DNA of 64,000 nt from Planctomycetota bacterium (lineage in GTDB: Bacteria; Planctomycetota; UBA1135; GCA-002686595): NCBI GenBank assembly GCA_020638855.1, contig JACKHT010000001.1, forward strand, positions 310,001 through 374,000, read 5' to 3'. The notes below the pieces were generated by a model. It saw nothing but the letters and a program-made list of their open reading frames with translations, was not told the origin of the DNA and did not search any database. The number at the start of each line of letters is the position of its first letter. Position 1 is the first letter of the stretch. The position numbers and the translations under genes were made by a program. Of the stretch, positions 34,670 to 44,433 are shown one piece after another.

Positions 34670-35560
34670 ATGCCGGCGTCTCCGACTCCCAGCCAATCCA
34701 TGGACCTTAAGGCAACCAACGCCCTGGAAGTGCAGGGGCTCACGGCCCGCTTGCCGGTGGGGTTGGGTTGGCGCCGGAAGACGATCCTTGAGGACATGCA
34801 ACTGAGCTTGCCCCGGGGCCAAGTGCTCGGGCTGTTGGGGCCGAATGGATCGGGCAAGACGACGCTGCTGCGGCACTTGGCCGGTTTGCTACGCGCCAGT
34901 CGGGGAACGGTGCGACTGTTCGGCCAACCGGCCACCGACCCGGCGGTCCTGGCGCGGGTCACCTACTTGCCCGAGGACTCCCCCTTTCCCGAAGAATTGA
35001 ATGGGCCCCAAGTCCTGGCGCTGTTGACCAACCTGCGCGGGAAACGCGGACCCGCGGTGAGGGCGGCCCAGGATCTGGCCCTCGAGCGCGCGGGGCTCGC
35101 GAACGTTCGCAAGCTTCCCCTGGGCCGCTATTCGCGCGGCATGCTGCGTCGCTTTGGGTTGGCCCAAGCATTCCTGCTCGAGCCCGAGCTCGTGCTCTTG
35201 GACGAACCCACCGCCGGCCTCGATGCGCCCGGGCTGTTGTTGCTCGATGCATGGATCCGCGAACACCGCGCGCGCGGTGGCAGTTTGGTCCTGAGCTCGC
35301 ACAGCTTGAGCGATTTGGTCGACCATACCGATCGCTTGGCGATCCTGTGGCAAGGACGCGTGGCTGTCCAAGGACCCACGCGCAGCCTGCTGACCGATCC
35401 CGAGTCCAAGCGCACCCAATGGCGCGGTCCGGTCGACGTGGAAGCCGTGCGCGCGTTCCTAGCCGATCAAGGTGCCACGGACATCGCGACCGACTCCGTT
35501 TCGCGCAGTGTGTTCGACCTGTACCGCGAAATCCAGGCGAGGGAACCCCTTGGGCATTGA
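34670..35560 (+). CDS. ABC transporter ATP-binding protein (ABC-2 type)
   Basis: Nucleotide-binding subunit, 296 residues. Walker A is LLGPNGSGKTTLLRHLAG, the signature LGRYSRGMLRRFGLAQA is the YSRGM form common to CcmA/NodI-like ABC-2 exporters, Walker B is LVLLDEPTAGLDAP and the switch histidine is in LVLSSHSLSD. The C-terminal extension of about 70 residues is typical of this group. It overlaps the following membrane gene and a TPR-like gene follows by ATGA overlap, so three genes form one operon. Export of a polymer or lipid, or gliding-like membrane remodelling, are both possible. Confidence 0.9.
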   Translation: MPASPTPSQSMDLKATNALEVQGLTARLPVGLGWRRKTILEDMQLSLPRGQVLGLLGPNGSGKTTLLRHLAGLLRASRGTVRLFGQPATDPAVLARVTYLPEDSPFPEELNGPQVLALLTNLRGKRGPAVRAAQDLALERAGLANVRKLPLGRYSRGMLRRFGLAQAFLLEPELVLLDEPTAGLDAPGLLLLDAWIREHRARGGSLVLSSHSLSDLVDHTDRLAILWQGRVAVQGPTRSLLTDPESKRTQWRGPVDVEAVRAFLADQGATDIATDSVSRSVFDLYREIQAREPLGH

Positions 35561-36608
35561 CCTGCGCGCGCGCGGCACTTTGGTTTTCTGGGCCTCCCGC
35601 CGTTTGGTGTGGCAGCCCCTCTTGGGCTTTGCCTTCTGCTGCGCTGCCCTGTGGCTTGTCCCCAGCGCAATGCGTGGGGATGCTTGGATGGGCGAGGTGT
35701 CTCCCGCGGCACGGGCTGGGCGGAGCTTGGAGCCTTGGTTGGTGGCCTGGTGGTGCGTGTTGCTCGTGCACCTTGCTGGCTTGGGGCGCCGGGTTGCTCG
35801 GCGCGACGCAGCTTGGTTGGCCCCCCTCGGTTTGCGCCCCGGAACCCTGATGGTCTGCACTTGGCTGGGCGCCATGTTGGCGAGTTCGGGCTTCTTGGTG
35901 CTTTTGATCGGCGTGGATTGGAAATGGCCGGGTCATGGAACACCGGCCCTGAGGATCCACTCGCAGGCCGCCTTGACTAGTGACCGGGTCCTTGCGGCAG
36001 GCGAAACCCTGGGGGCGCCGATGCAAGCCGACTTCGCTACGGATCAAGAAGGGGGCCAGCTCGCGCTGTGGGTCCACCCGGTGCTTGGAGAGAGCCCCAC
36101 CACCCGCTGCCGGGTGGCGGTGATGCGCGGGGAAGTCCAAGGGCCCGTGCGCGAGTTCGCCGTCGATGGCTTGCGCCTCTTGGCGGCGGACCTGCCCCAG
36201 GGCACCGGCCCGATTCGCTTCGTCGTGACGAACGTGGGGCCCGGTTCGATTGGGCTCTTGGGCCGGCGAGGTTTGATTGGGTTGGTGCCGCAAAGCCCGC
36301 TCGAACATGGGATTCGATTGGGTTTGGGGGCGCTGTCGGTTTGTGCGTTGGTGGCGAGCCTGGCTCTGAGCGCGGGGGCTTGGCTGCGACCCAGCATGGC
36401 GGGTTTCTTGGCGGCGCTAGGTGCTGGAGGGCTGGCGCTATGGCAACCGGGTTGGACTCAGAACGTGGTGTCGAACTTGGAGGCGATGGCCTACGGCGTG
36501 GGTACCAAGCCGCTCGATGCAGGCGGATGGTTGGCTTTGGGATCGTTGGTGGCGGGGTTCTTGCTGGCGGGCACCTTCGGCCTGCGCGCCTGGGGGTTGA
36601 ATCGATGA
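35550..36608 (+). CDS. ABC-2-like membrane subunit with large external domain
   Basis: Putative permease of about 352 residues encoded directly after the ABC ATPase. About six membrane helices are arranged three plus three (first near VWQPLLGFAFCCAALWLVP, last near WLALGSLVAGFLLAGTFGL), separated by a soluble beta-rich domain of about 140 residues (HSQAALTSDRVLAAGE to LVPQSPLEHG). I recognise no named family. The start is uncertain: no ATG fits, and TTG at 35550, with AGGCGAGGG just upstream and an 11-nt overlap with the ATPase stop, is my choice. The frame is also open upstream inside the ATPase gene. Confidence 0.65.
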   Translation: MGIDLRARGTLVFWASRRLVWQPLLGFAFCCAALWLVPSAMRGDAWMGEVSPAARAGRSLEPWLVAWWCVLLVHLAGLGRRVARRDAAWLAPLGLRPGTLMVCTWLGAMLASSGFLVLLIGVDWKWPGHGTPALRIHSQAALTSDRVLAAGETLGAPMQADFATDQEGGQLALWVHPVLGESPTTRCRVAVMRGEVQGPVREFAVDGLRLLAADLPQGTGPIRFVVTNVGPGSIGLLGRRGLIGLVPQSPLEHGIRLGLGALSVCALVASLALSAGAWLRPSMAGFLAALGAGGLALWQPGWTQNVVSNLEAMAYGVGTKPLDAGGWLALGSLVAGFLLAGTFGLRAWGLNR

Positions 36609-37207
36609 AGCGCCGGACGGGTACCTGGATCCTGGGCTTGGGGGGCCTAGCGCTGCTTGGGATCGCAGCCATCCAAAGCCCCCCGCGACGTTCGCGTGGC
36701 CCCTTGGGGCCCTTGGCCAGTTTGATTTCCAGCTGGGAGTGGATCCAGTTCGACCGCGAAGTCCGCCATGGCGCCTGGCAAGAGGCCTACGTGTACGCCC
36801 GGCGGGCCTTGGAGCTCGACCCCCACTCGGTCGAAGGCTGGTCGCAGCTTGCTTCGCACCTCGTCTTCTTGCGCGGGTCGCTCGAGAACGAGCCCCGGGG
36901 TGACCAACGGGTGGCCTGGATGCAGCGGGGGTTGGCGATTCTGGAAGAGGGCGAGCGCCGCTCGGACCGACCCGCCGAGTTGGCGCTGATTCGGGGCCAG
37001 ATCCTGGCCTTTTGGATCACCTCCCAGGCCCAGGATGCGGATGCAGCGCTGCCCTGGCCCGGGGGCGCCGAAGCCGCCTGGCAGGCGGGGGTCGAAGCCT
37101 TGCAACGGGCCCATGCCGCGGGATTGCATGCGGCCGAAGGCCCGCTCGCCTGGGCGCTCGAAGCGGGGCAAACCCTTAACTGGTTGCCTTCGAGCCAACC
37201 CCGTTGA
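36605..37207 (+). CDS. Membrane-anchored TPR-like protein of the ABC operon
   Basis: A 200-residue protein coupled to the permease by ATGA overlap. N-terminal helix WILGLGGLALLGIAAIQS (about 8-25) anchors it; the rest is helical with a TPR-like pair, VRHGAWQEAYVYARRALELD followed by PHSVEGWSQLASHL, then Ala-rich helices with acidic residues. It may dock substrates or a partner onto the ABC transporter. I find no closer family. Its presence in the same operon distinguishes this transporter from ordinary two-gene ABC-2 exporters. Confidence 0.65.
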   Translation: MKRRTGTWILGLGGLALLGIAAIQSPPRRSRGPLGPLASLISSWEWIQFDREVRHGAWQEAYVYARRALELDPHSVEGWSQLASHLVFLRGSLENEPRGDQRVAWMQRGLAILEEGERRSDRPAELALIRGQILAFWITSQAQDADAALPWPGGAEAAWQAGVEALQRAHAAGLHAAEGPLAWALEAGQTLNWLPSSQPR

Positions 37208-37329
37208 GCGATGGCTCCGGTCCCCCAGGAGGCGGACGCGCGGCCGGTCCCTTTCCCCAGCCAAACGATTGGGAGCCAAAGCGATCCAGGCCGAGCCACG
37301 CGGGCTTTGCTATCCAAGCGATGCCCGCC

Positions 37330-37335
37330 TAGGAT
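37330..37335 (+). promoter_or_regulatory. -10-like TAGGAT box of the DedA gene
   Basis: TAGGAT ends 6 nt before the GTG start at 37342 and supports that start codon. There is no Shine-Dalgarno sequence. Confidence 0.45.
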
Positions 37336-37341
37336 GCCCGC

Positions 37342-38046
37342 GTGTGGCTGGCCATCGTCGAAGAGAGTTTCCTGAGCTCGATCTACAATCGATTGGGGTA
37401 TTGGGCTCCCTTCCTTGTGCTGGTCGGCGCTGGCTGCGGGTTGCCGGTGCCCGAAGAGGTCACCATGGTGGGATCGGGCTACCTGGTTCACCAAGGCTTG
37501 GTCGAGTACTTTCCCGTGGTCGTGGTCTGCTGGGTTGCGACCTTGTTGGGTGACTCGATTCCCTTCTGGCTCGGACGGACGCTCGGGACCCGCGCCCTCA
37601 AATGGCCGTTCGCCGGCAAGATCCTGCACCCCGAACGGTTTGAGCTGATCGAGAAGCGCTTCGAACGCCATGGCAATTGGGCCGTGTTCACCTGCCGCTT
37701 CTTGCCGGGCCTGCGCCTGCCGGGCTTCTTCGGAGCGGGCTCCATGGGGATGAGCTACGGGCGGTTCATGCTGTTCGATTCGTTGGCCGCCTGCATCATG
37801 GTCCCAATCTACGTCTTGGTCGGGCGGATCTTTGCGCGTCACATCGGGCAGCTGGAGCAAGGGGTCAAGGACTCCACCGCCACCTTGGGCTTCCTCCTCC
37901 TGGTGGTCTTGGTCTTCGTGGCGGTAGGCTTCCTGGTTCGGCGCCGCGAACGCCAGGTGGCCAAGATCCACCCCCACGATCCGGAAGCGCCCCATGGGGC
38001 GGCGCCTCCCTCCTCGGGGCCTCCCGAGGATCCCTTCCAGCACTAG
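37342..38046 (+). CDS. DedA-family membrane protein
   Basis: Inner-membrane protein of 234 residues, probably a lipid (undecaprenyl phosphate or phospholipid) transporter or scramblase of the DedA/VTT group. GLPVPEEVTMVGSGYLVHQG carries the family (F/G)xPxPE motif near the N-terminus and FTCRFLPGLRLPGFFGAGSMGMSYGRF the R..PG.R...G..GM motif in the middle; both are re-entrant regions with functionally important Glu and Arg. The C-terminus is a soluble Pro-rich tail. GTG start at 37342. The gene stands alone between the ABC operon and hppA. Confidence 0.9.
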   Translation: MWLAIVEESFLSSIYNRLGYWAPFLVLVGAGCGLPVPEEVTMVGSGYLVHQGLVEYFPVVVVCWVATLLGDSIPFWLGRTLGTRALKWPFAGKILHPERFELIEKRFERHGNWAVFTCRFLPGLRLPGFFGAGSMGMSYGRFMLFDSLAACIMVPIYVLVGRIFARHIGQLEQGVKDSTATLGFLLLVVLVFVAVGFLVRRRERQVAKIHPHDPEAPHGAAPPSSGPPEDPFQH

Positions 38047-38169
38047 GCCCCTGGCCCGCAAGACATGCCCCCCAAGCGCTCCCCCGAGCGAAAGCGCGCC
38101 CAGGATGCGGGCTGGTTGTTGACCTGCCCGATCGCACCACTAAGGTAGGGCACCCTCAAACCCCAGATA

Positions 38170-38185
38170 GACCCCAAAAGGGGTC
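38170..38185 (+). repeat. GACCCC-AAAA-GGGGTC hairpin upstream of hppA
   Basis: A perfect 6-bp stem with an AAAA loop, about 40 nt before the hppA ATG. A TAAGGT sequence about 20 nt further upstream could be the -10 box, which would place this hairpin in the leader, perhaps stabilising a highly translated mRNA. A role as terminator for the upstream DedA gene is also possible. Confidence 0.4.
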
Positions 38186-38224
38186 CCTAAGGCCCCGCTG
38201 ACCGAGCGGCCAACCGCCCCAGCC

Positions 38225-40294
<2,070 letters not shown>

Positions 40295-40382
40295 GCTGGA
40301 GCTGGGCCCCTGGGCCGGCCTGCGCCGCGCCCGGGGTCCCACCAGGAACAGACCGCCCGCCACGGGAGTTTCCCGGCGGGCC

Positions 40383-40422
40383 GGGCGCGGCCGGTCCTGG
40401 GACCCGCCGCGCCCTTGTTTTT
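40383..40422 (+). terminator. Intrinsic terminator of hppA
   Basis: GGGCGCGGC (40383-40391) pairs perfectly with GCCGCGCCC (40406-40414), extended inward by GGTC/GACC, and is followed by TTGTTTTT (40415-40422). The best-formed rho-independent terminator in the window. A smaller hairpin, GCCCGCC...GGCGGGC, precedes it. Its U run contains the only ordinary start codon (TTG) upstream in the rsfS frame. Confidence 0.85.
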
Positions 40423-40447
40423 CGACCCCCCCCATCGGAGTACCGTC

Positions 40448-40825
40448 ATCGAACCCCGTCAATTAGCCGCTGCCGCAGCGTGGATCGCCGATCAGAAGAA
40501 AGGCGAGGACATCTGTGTGTACGACGTTCGCGAACAGGTGAAGTTCGCGGACTACTTCGTCGTGATCACCGGCACCTCCCGGCCCCACGTGCGGGCCATG
40601 TACGACGACATCCACTACCGACTCAAGGCCGCGGGCCGCACCCATGCCCGCGCCGAAGGCGTCGAGTTGGGCTGGTGGATCCTGTGCGACTTCGGCGATG
40701 TGGTGGTGCACATCCTGCAACCCGAAGCGCGCGAGTTCTACAGCCTCGACGACTTGTACGGCGACTGCCCCAAAGTCGATTGGGCCGCCGAGGAATTGCC
40801 CACCCTGCCCCCCGAGCGGGTCTGA
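40448..40825 (+). CDS. rsfS: Ribosomal silencing factor RsfS
   Basis: RsfS/Iojap protein that binds ribosomal protein L14 and stops subunit joining when cells starve. ICVYDVREQVKFADYFVVITG, then TSRPHVRAM and GWWILCDFGDVVVHILQPEAREFYSLDDLY are the family core. The start is uncertain. The homologous N-terminus is near VIEPRQLAAAAAWIADQK, where no ATG, GTG or TTG exists; a rare ATC at 40448 lies 7 nt after GGAG. The alternative TTG at 40415 falls in the hppA terminator. I annotate from 40448. The DUF255 gene follows after 6 nt. A sequencing error at the start codon is possible. Confidence 0.85.
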   Translation: MEPRQLAAAAAWIADQKKGEDICVYDVREQVKFADYFVVITGTSRPHVRAMYDDIHYRLKAAGRTHARAEGVELGWWILCDFGDVVVHILQPEAREFYSLDDLYGDCPKVDWAAEELPTLPPERV

Positions 40826-40831
40826 TCGTCC

Positions 40832-42553
40832 ATGGAGTGGCACGCTCCGGGAGCCCAAGCGTGGCAGCAAGCCAAGGAACGCGGTGTTCCCGTGGTGCTC
40901 CTGTTGGAAGCCGAATGGTGCCCGCTGAGTCGCCGCTTCCGCGAAGGCGCGCTGGCGGACCCCGCGGTCCGGTCGCTGCTTCTGGAGCACTTCGTCAGCA
41001 TCCGCGCTGACGCAGGCAGCGAGCCCGAGCTCGACGCTCGCTTTGGGTCGAGCGGCTGGCCGACCCTGGCCTGGATCGATCCTGAGGGCAACCTGCTCGA
41101 ACGTTCGGGACCGCGCGACGCAGCGGCGCTGCGAACCCTGCTCGAACGCTGGCGCGATCGCTCGCCCATGGCATCGGAGCCGGACGCGGGCTCGCGCGCT
41201 CGTTTTGCGAGCATCTCACGCGAGGTGATGGAGCGCCTTTTGGCCAGCGCCGATCCCAAGTTCGGCGGCTGGGGTACGCGGCAGAAGTTCCCCCACCCCG
41301 AGGCCCTGCACTTTGCGCTGGTGCGCTGGTCGCGCGAAGGCGATCGGGCCACGCTGCAATTGGTGAACCACACGCTGCAGTACATGCAAGCGGGCGCGAT
41401 CCACGACCGCGTCGAAGGCGGCTTCTTCCGCTACGCGCGCACCGCGGATTGGAGCGAGCCGCACTACCAGAAGATGCTGGGCTCCAACGCGCAGCGCCTC
41501 TTGGCCTATGCGGAAGCCTACCAAGCCCTTGGCACCGAATCCTTCCGCGAAACGGCTTTGGGGATCCAAGCCTGGATGGAACATAGCCTGCTCGACCCCG
41601 CCACCGGAGCCTTCCGCGCCAGCCAGGACGAGGATGCGGAGTACTACCACCTGCCTACGCGCGAGGCCCGCATCCGGCGCAAGCCGCCCGAAACCGATCC
41701 CTGGATCTACACCGACCGCAATGGCGACGCGGTCTGCGCGTTGCTCAAAGCGGGGCTCGCCTTGGGGCGCGAGGACTTCCTCGAACAAGCGCTGACGACG
41801 CTCGACTTCCTCGTGACCCAGCTGTACCGCCCCGGTCGCGGGGTAGCCCACGGATTCGATGGTATGCCCAAGCAATCCGGTTTCCTCAAGGACCAAGCCG
41901 CACTGCTACGCGCACTGACCTGGGCCATGCACTACGTGGGATCGCGGCGCTACATGGGGACCGCCCTCGAACTCGCCGAGCACACATTGCACGCCTACGG
42001 CGCAGGTCTGCCCAGCGCCCAGCGCCCCAAGGACGGCAGCTTGGCCGACCGGCTGCACGACATCCAAGAACGCGGCAGCCTGGGCGAACGCCCCGAATCG
42101 CTCGAAGCCAACGCGATGCTCGCCGAAGGCCTACTCCGCTTGAGCTACATGGCCGACCGCCCCGACCTGCGCCGCGCCGCCGAAACCATCCTGCAAGCCT
42201 TCGCAAACGATTGGCCGCGTTTTGGCAACGGCATCGCGGGCTATGGTCGCGCGGTCGACCTGTGCGTGCACGAGCCCGTACAGATCACGATCGTCGGATC
42301 CCGAGAGGACGATGCCACGCGCGCCCTTCGACGCAGCGCTTTGGCGCCATACATCGCAAGCCGGGTGGTCCAAACGCTGAATCCTGTGGAAGATGCCGAC
42401 TTTCTACAGCGCAGCGGCTGGCCGCTGCCTGACGGAGAGCGGCAAGCGGTGGCCTACCTCCACCAAGCAGGGCAAAGCTACGGACGGACCAGCGACCCGG
42501 CTTCCTTGCCAGCTTTGATGATCCGGTTGGGTCGTTCGGGCCAACAAAGTTGA
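40832..42553 (+). CDS. DUF255/YyaL-like protein without the redox Cys pair
   Basis: A 573-residue protein with an N-terminal thioredoxin-like domain (DUF255, about 1-110) and a C-terminal (alpha/alpha)6 barrel resembling N-acylglucosamine 2-epimerases and glycosidases (six-hairpin type). Usual family members have CHWCH in the thioredoxin site; here EAEWCPLSRRF has a single Cys30, so thiol-disulfide exchange is unlikely. The helical part keeps family motifs KFPHPEALHF, HDRVEGGFFRYARTADWSEPHYQKML, and DEDAEYYHLPTREA. Its enzymatic role, even in well-known relatives, is unclear. It starts 6 nt after rsfS. Confidence 0.8.
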   Translation: MEWHAPGAQAWQQAKERGVPVVLLLEAEWCPLSRRFREGALADPAVRSLLLEHFVSIRADAGSEPELDARFGSSGWPTLAWIDPEGNLLERSGPRDAAALRTLLERWRDRSPMASEPDAGSRARFASISREVMERLLASADPKFGGWGTRQKFPHPEALHFALVRWSREGDRATLQLVNHTLQYMQAGAIHDRVEGGFFRYARTADWSEPHYQKMLGSNAQRLLAYAEAYQALGTESFRETALGIQAWMEHSLLDPATGAFRASQDEDAEYYHLPTREARIRRKPPETDPWIYTDRNGDAVCALLKAGLALGREDFLEQALTTLDFLVTQLYRPGRGVAHGFDGMPKQSGFLKDQAALLRALTWAMHYVGSRRYMGTALELAEHTLHAYGAGLPSAQRPKDGSLADRLHDIQERGSLGERPESLEANAMLAEGLLRLSYMADRPDLRRAAETILQAFANDWPRFGNGIAGYGRAVDLCVHEPVQITIVGSREDDATRALRRSALAPYIASRVVQTLNPVEDADFLQRSGWPLPDGERQAVAYLHQAGQSYGRTSDPASLPALMIRLGRSGQQS

Positions 42554-42557
42554 GCGC

Positions 42558-42989
42558 TCAAGCGCTTGGACGCATGGGCGGCGCGTCGAAGTTGCGGTTG
42601 CGTACGATGCGGTAGGCTAGCCAAGCGGCGGCCAGGATCGTGCCGATGTTGGCGACCCCAAACCATGCGGGGTGGCTGAGGCGCGTCAGGTTGAAGACCG
42701 CCAGCACGACCATGACCGAGCCGATGGTGCCGCAGACGCGCATCAGTTCCTGGCGGGCTAGGAAGCACGCGCCGATCGAACCGATCAAGGTTCCCAGCGC
42801 TTGACCCGCGATGATCCACCAGTAGGCGCTGGCGGGTAGGGTCGCCATGAAGGCCTTGATCTGCTCGGGATCCTTGGGATCGAACCCCTCGGGCGGCGGA
42901 TAGAGTTTGAGCGAAAGGCCTTCCACCATCAGCATCACCACCATGGCGGTGATCATGCCGGCAAACAGGGCTGAGAAACGTCGAAACAT
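42558..42989 (-). CDS. Small four-helix inner-membrane protein
   Basis: A 143-residue hydrophobic protein of unknown function with about four membrane helices: FSALFAGMITAMVVMLMVEG, then AYWWIIAGQALGTLIGSIGA, VCGTIGSVMVVLAVFN, and ANIGTILAAAWLAYRIV. A hydrophilic loop of about 30 residues separates helices 1 and 2. I do not recognise a family. Start ATG at 42989. It stands alone, between the convergent DUF255 gene and the upstream acetyltransferase gene on the same strand. Confidence 0.65.
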   Translation of the reverse strand: MFRRFSALFAGMITAMVVMLMVEGLSLKLYPPPEGFDPKDPEQIKAFMATLPASAYWWIIAGQALGTLIGSIGACFLARQELMRVCGTIGSVMVVLAVFNLTRLSHPAWFGVANIGTILAAAWLAYRIVRNRNFDAPPMRPSA

Positions 42990-43073
42990 GGGATTCGGGG
43001 GCGTTGGAAGCGGGAAGGGAGCCCATTCCAGCGGCGCCGCGCGCTGGGGGCAAGCGGAAACCGAATTGGCTGG

Positions 43074-43550
43074 TTAGGCGCGCGGCTCCGGTCGCAGCAT
43101 CTCAAGGTGTGGGATCCCATCGAGCAGGTACGACTCCCCCACCGGATCGAATCCGTGGCTCTGGTAGAAGGCTTCGAGATAGGTTTGCGCGTGCAAGCGG
43201 ACCGCCGTGCCAGGCCACAAGTCGGCCACCAGAGCCAGGGCGCTTTGCACGAGCCGATGCCCGAGCCCCTGGCCGCGCACCTCGGGCGCGCATACCACGC
43301 GCCCAATCACCGGTTCGTGGGCGTCCAGTCCCGGGGGCAGGACGCGCAGGTAGCCCGCCAAAGTCCCCGAAGCGCTACGGGCCAACACGTGCCGCGTTTG
43401 GTCGTGCCCATCGGCGTCATCGGGGTCTAGGTAGAAGCACTGCTGCTCGACCACAAACACACGCGCACGCAGGCGGTACAACTCCCAGACCTCCCGCGGG
43501 CCCAATTCGTCGAGGGTGGCGGCGCGCAGGGTGAACGGAGCGGCGCTCAA
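43074..43550 (-). CDS. ElaA-like GNAT acetyltransferase
   Basis: Acetyl-CoA-dependent N-acetyltransferase of 158 residues. LYRLRARVFVVEQQCFYLDPD is the ElaA N-terminal signature, GRVVCAPEVRGQGLGHRLVQ holds the acetyl-CoA pyrophosphate loop (R/QxxGxG/A) and LHAQTYLEAFYQSHGF the C-terminal GNAT motif with the tyrosine. Acceptor unknown. The start is TTG at 43550, overlapping the exonuclease stop (TTGA), so the two are translationally coupled; the GGGGGG just upstream may act as a weak ribosome site. Confidence 0.88.
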   Translation of the reverse strand: MSAAPFTLRAATLDELGPREVWELYRLRARVFVVEQQCFYLDPDDADGHDQTRHVLARSASGTLAGYLRVLPPGLDAHEPVIGRVVCAPEVRGQGLGHRLVQSALALVADLWPGTAVRLHAQTYLEAFYQSHGFDPVGESYLLDGIPHLEMLRPEPRA

Positions 43551-44266
43551 CTGCCCCCCTTGAAGAGCGGCAGCAGGGTGCGCGCCAAGCGGCTGTAGAG
43601 TTGCCCCGTGGCGCGTACGTCGCGCAGACAGTACTCGCCGATGTCATCGATGCGCCCCTCGCGGTAGGCGCGCCCGACTTGGCTGCCATCGATCGAACTC
43701 TTGGGGCTCTCCACGTCGAAACGGCGGCACCAATAGTCGAGCGAGTAGCGATCGCGGGTCGAACCTTGGAAGGTCAAGACATCGAACAAATCGCAGTGGT
43801 CGGTCAGGTCGTAGCGATAGGGAACCAGCTGACGCGACGGCGCGATGTCCATCTGCGCCGAACGCACCATCAAGACCGGACCGTCGTAGCCGCGCCCATT
43901 GAAAGTCACCAACCGCGAGGAGCGGCCCATGGCGTCGCGGGCCCCCACGATCTGCCAAAACCGCTGCAGGATCTGGGCTTCGCTGCCGCGGTAGATCTTC
44001 GAGTGCGGCACCTTTTCCCAAGGGTGTTCCTCCTGTTCCTTGCCCTCGAGCAGGATCATGCCGCGGTCCTTTTCCATCAGCCAAAGCCCGATGGCGATCA
44101 CCTTGCCCAACCCCGGATAGAGCGCCAAGCGGTCGCGCACGCCATCGCGGCGGGTGGGGTCGGATTCGCGCTCGAGCAGGTACCCTCGGGTGCTCTCGTC
44201 GACCTCTTCCCAAGGGAAGCCAGCCACTTCGATGTCAAAGACGATGGTGGATCGCGGTTGGGTCAT
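43547..44266 (-). CDS. Predicted 3'-5' exonuclease (DNA polymerase B exo-like)
   Basis: DEDD-type 3'-5' exonuclease of 239 residues, similar to the DNA_pol_B_exo2 group. TIVFDIEVAGFPW supplies the DxE of ExoI, LVTFNGRGYDGPVLMVRSAQM the central exo motif and IGEYCLRDVRATGQLYSRL the final aspartates. Acts on single-stranded or damaged DNA or RNA ends; the actual substrate is unknown. Start ATG at 44266 with a TACCAT box (44273-44278) 6 nt upstream. It overlaps the acetyltransferase gene. Confidence 0.85.
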   Translation of the reverse strand: MTQPRSTIVFDIEVAGFPWEEVDESTRGYLLERESDPTRRDGVRDRLALYPGLGKVIAIGLWLMEKDRGMILLEGKEQEEHPWEKVPHSKIYRGSEAQILQRFWQIVGARDAMGRSSRLVTFNGRGYDGPVLMVRSAQMDIAPSRQLVPYRYDLTDHCDLFDVLTFQGSTRDRYSLDYWCRRFDVESPKSSIDGSQVGRAYREGRIDDIGEYCLRDVRATGQLYSRLARTLLPLFKGGS

Positions 44267-44341
44267 GGGCCCATGGTAGCGCGCCGCCAGCGAGGTTCCA
44301 CGCCGAGCCGCAGGCCCGGCCCCAGAGACGCTCCAAACCCC

Positions 44342-44381
44342 GACCGCCGACCCGGGAACCTAGGTTCTCGGATCGGCGGTC
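44342..44381 (-). terminator. 19-bp imperfect hairpin downstream of the matrixin gene
   Basis: The left arm (44342-44360) and right arm (44363-44381) pair over 19 positions with two non-Watson-Crick pairs, one of which becomes a G-U wobble on the minus strand. The gap to the matrixin stop is 53 nt. It is followed on the minus strand by GGGGTTTGG. Probably the terminator of the leftward matrixin transcript. Confidence 0.55.
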
Positions 44382-44433
44382 AAGAAAGCCCAGTTCCCCT
44401 TCCCCAAGGGAAGCTGGACGGGTGGCGACTCGA

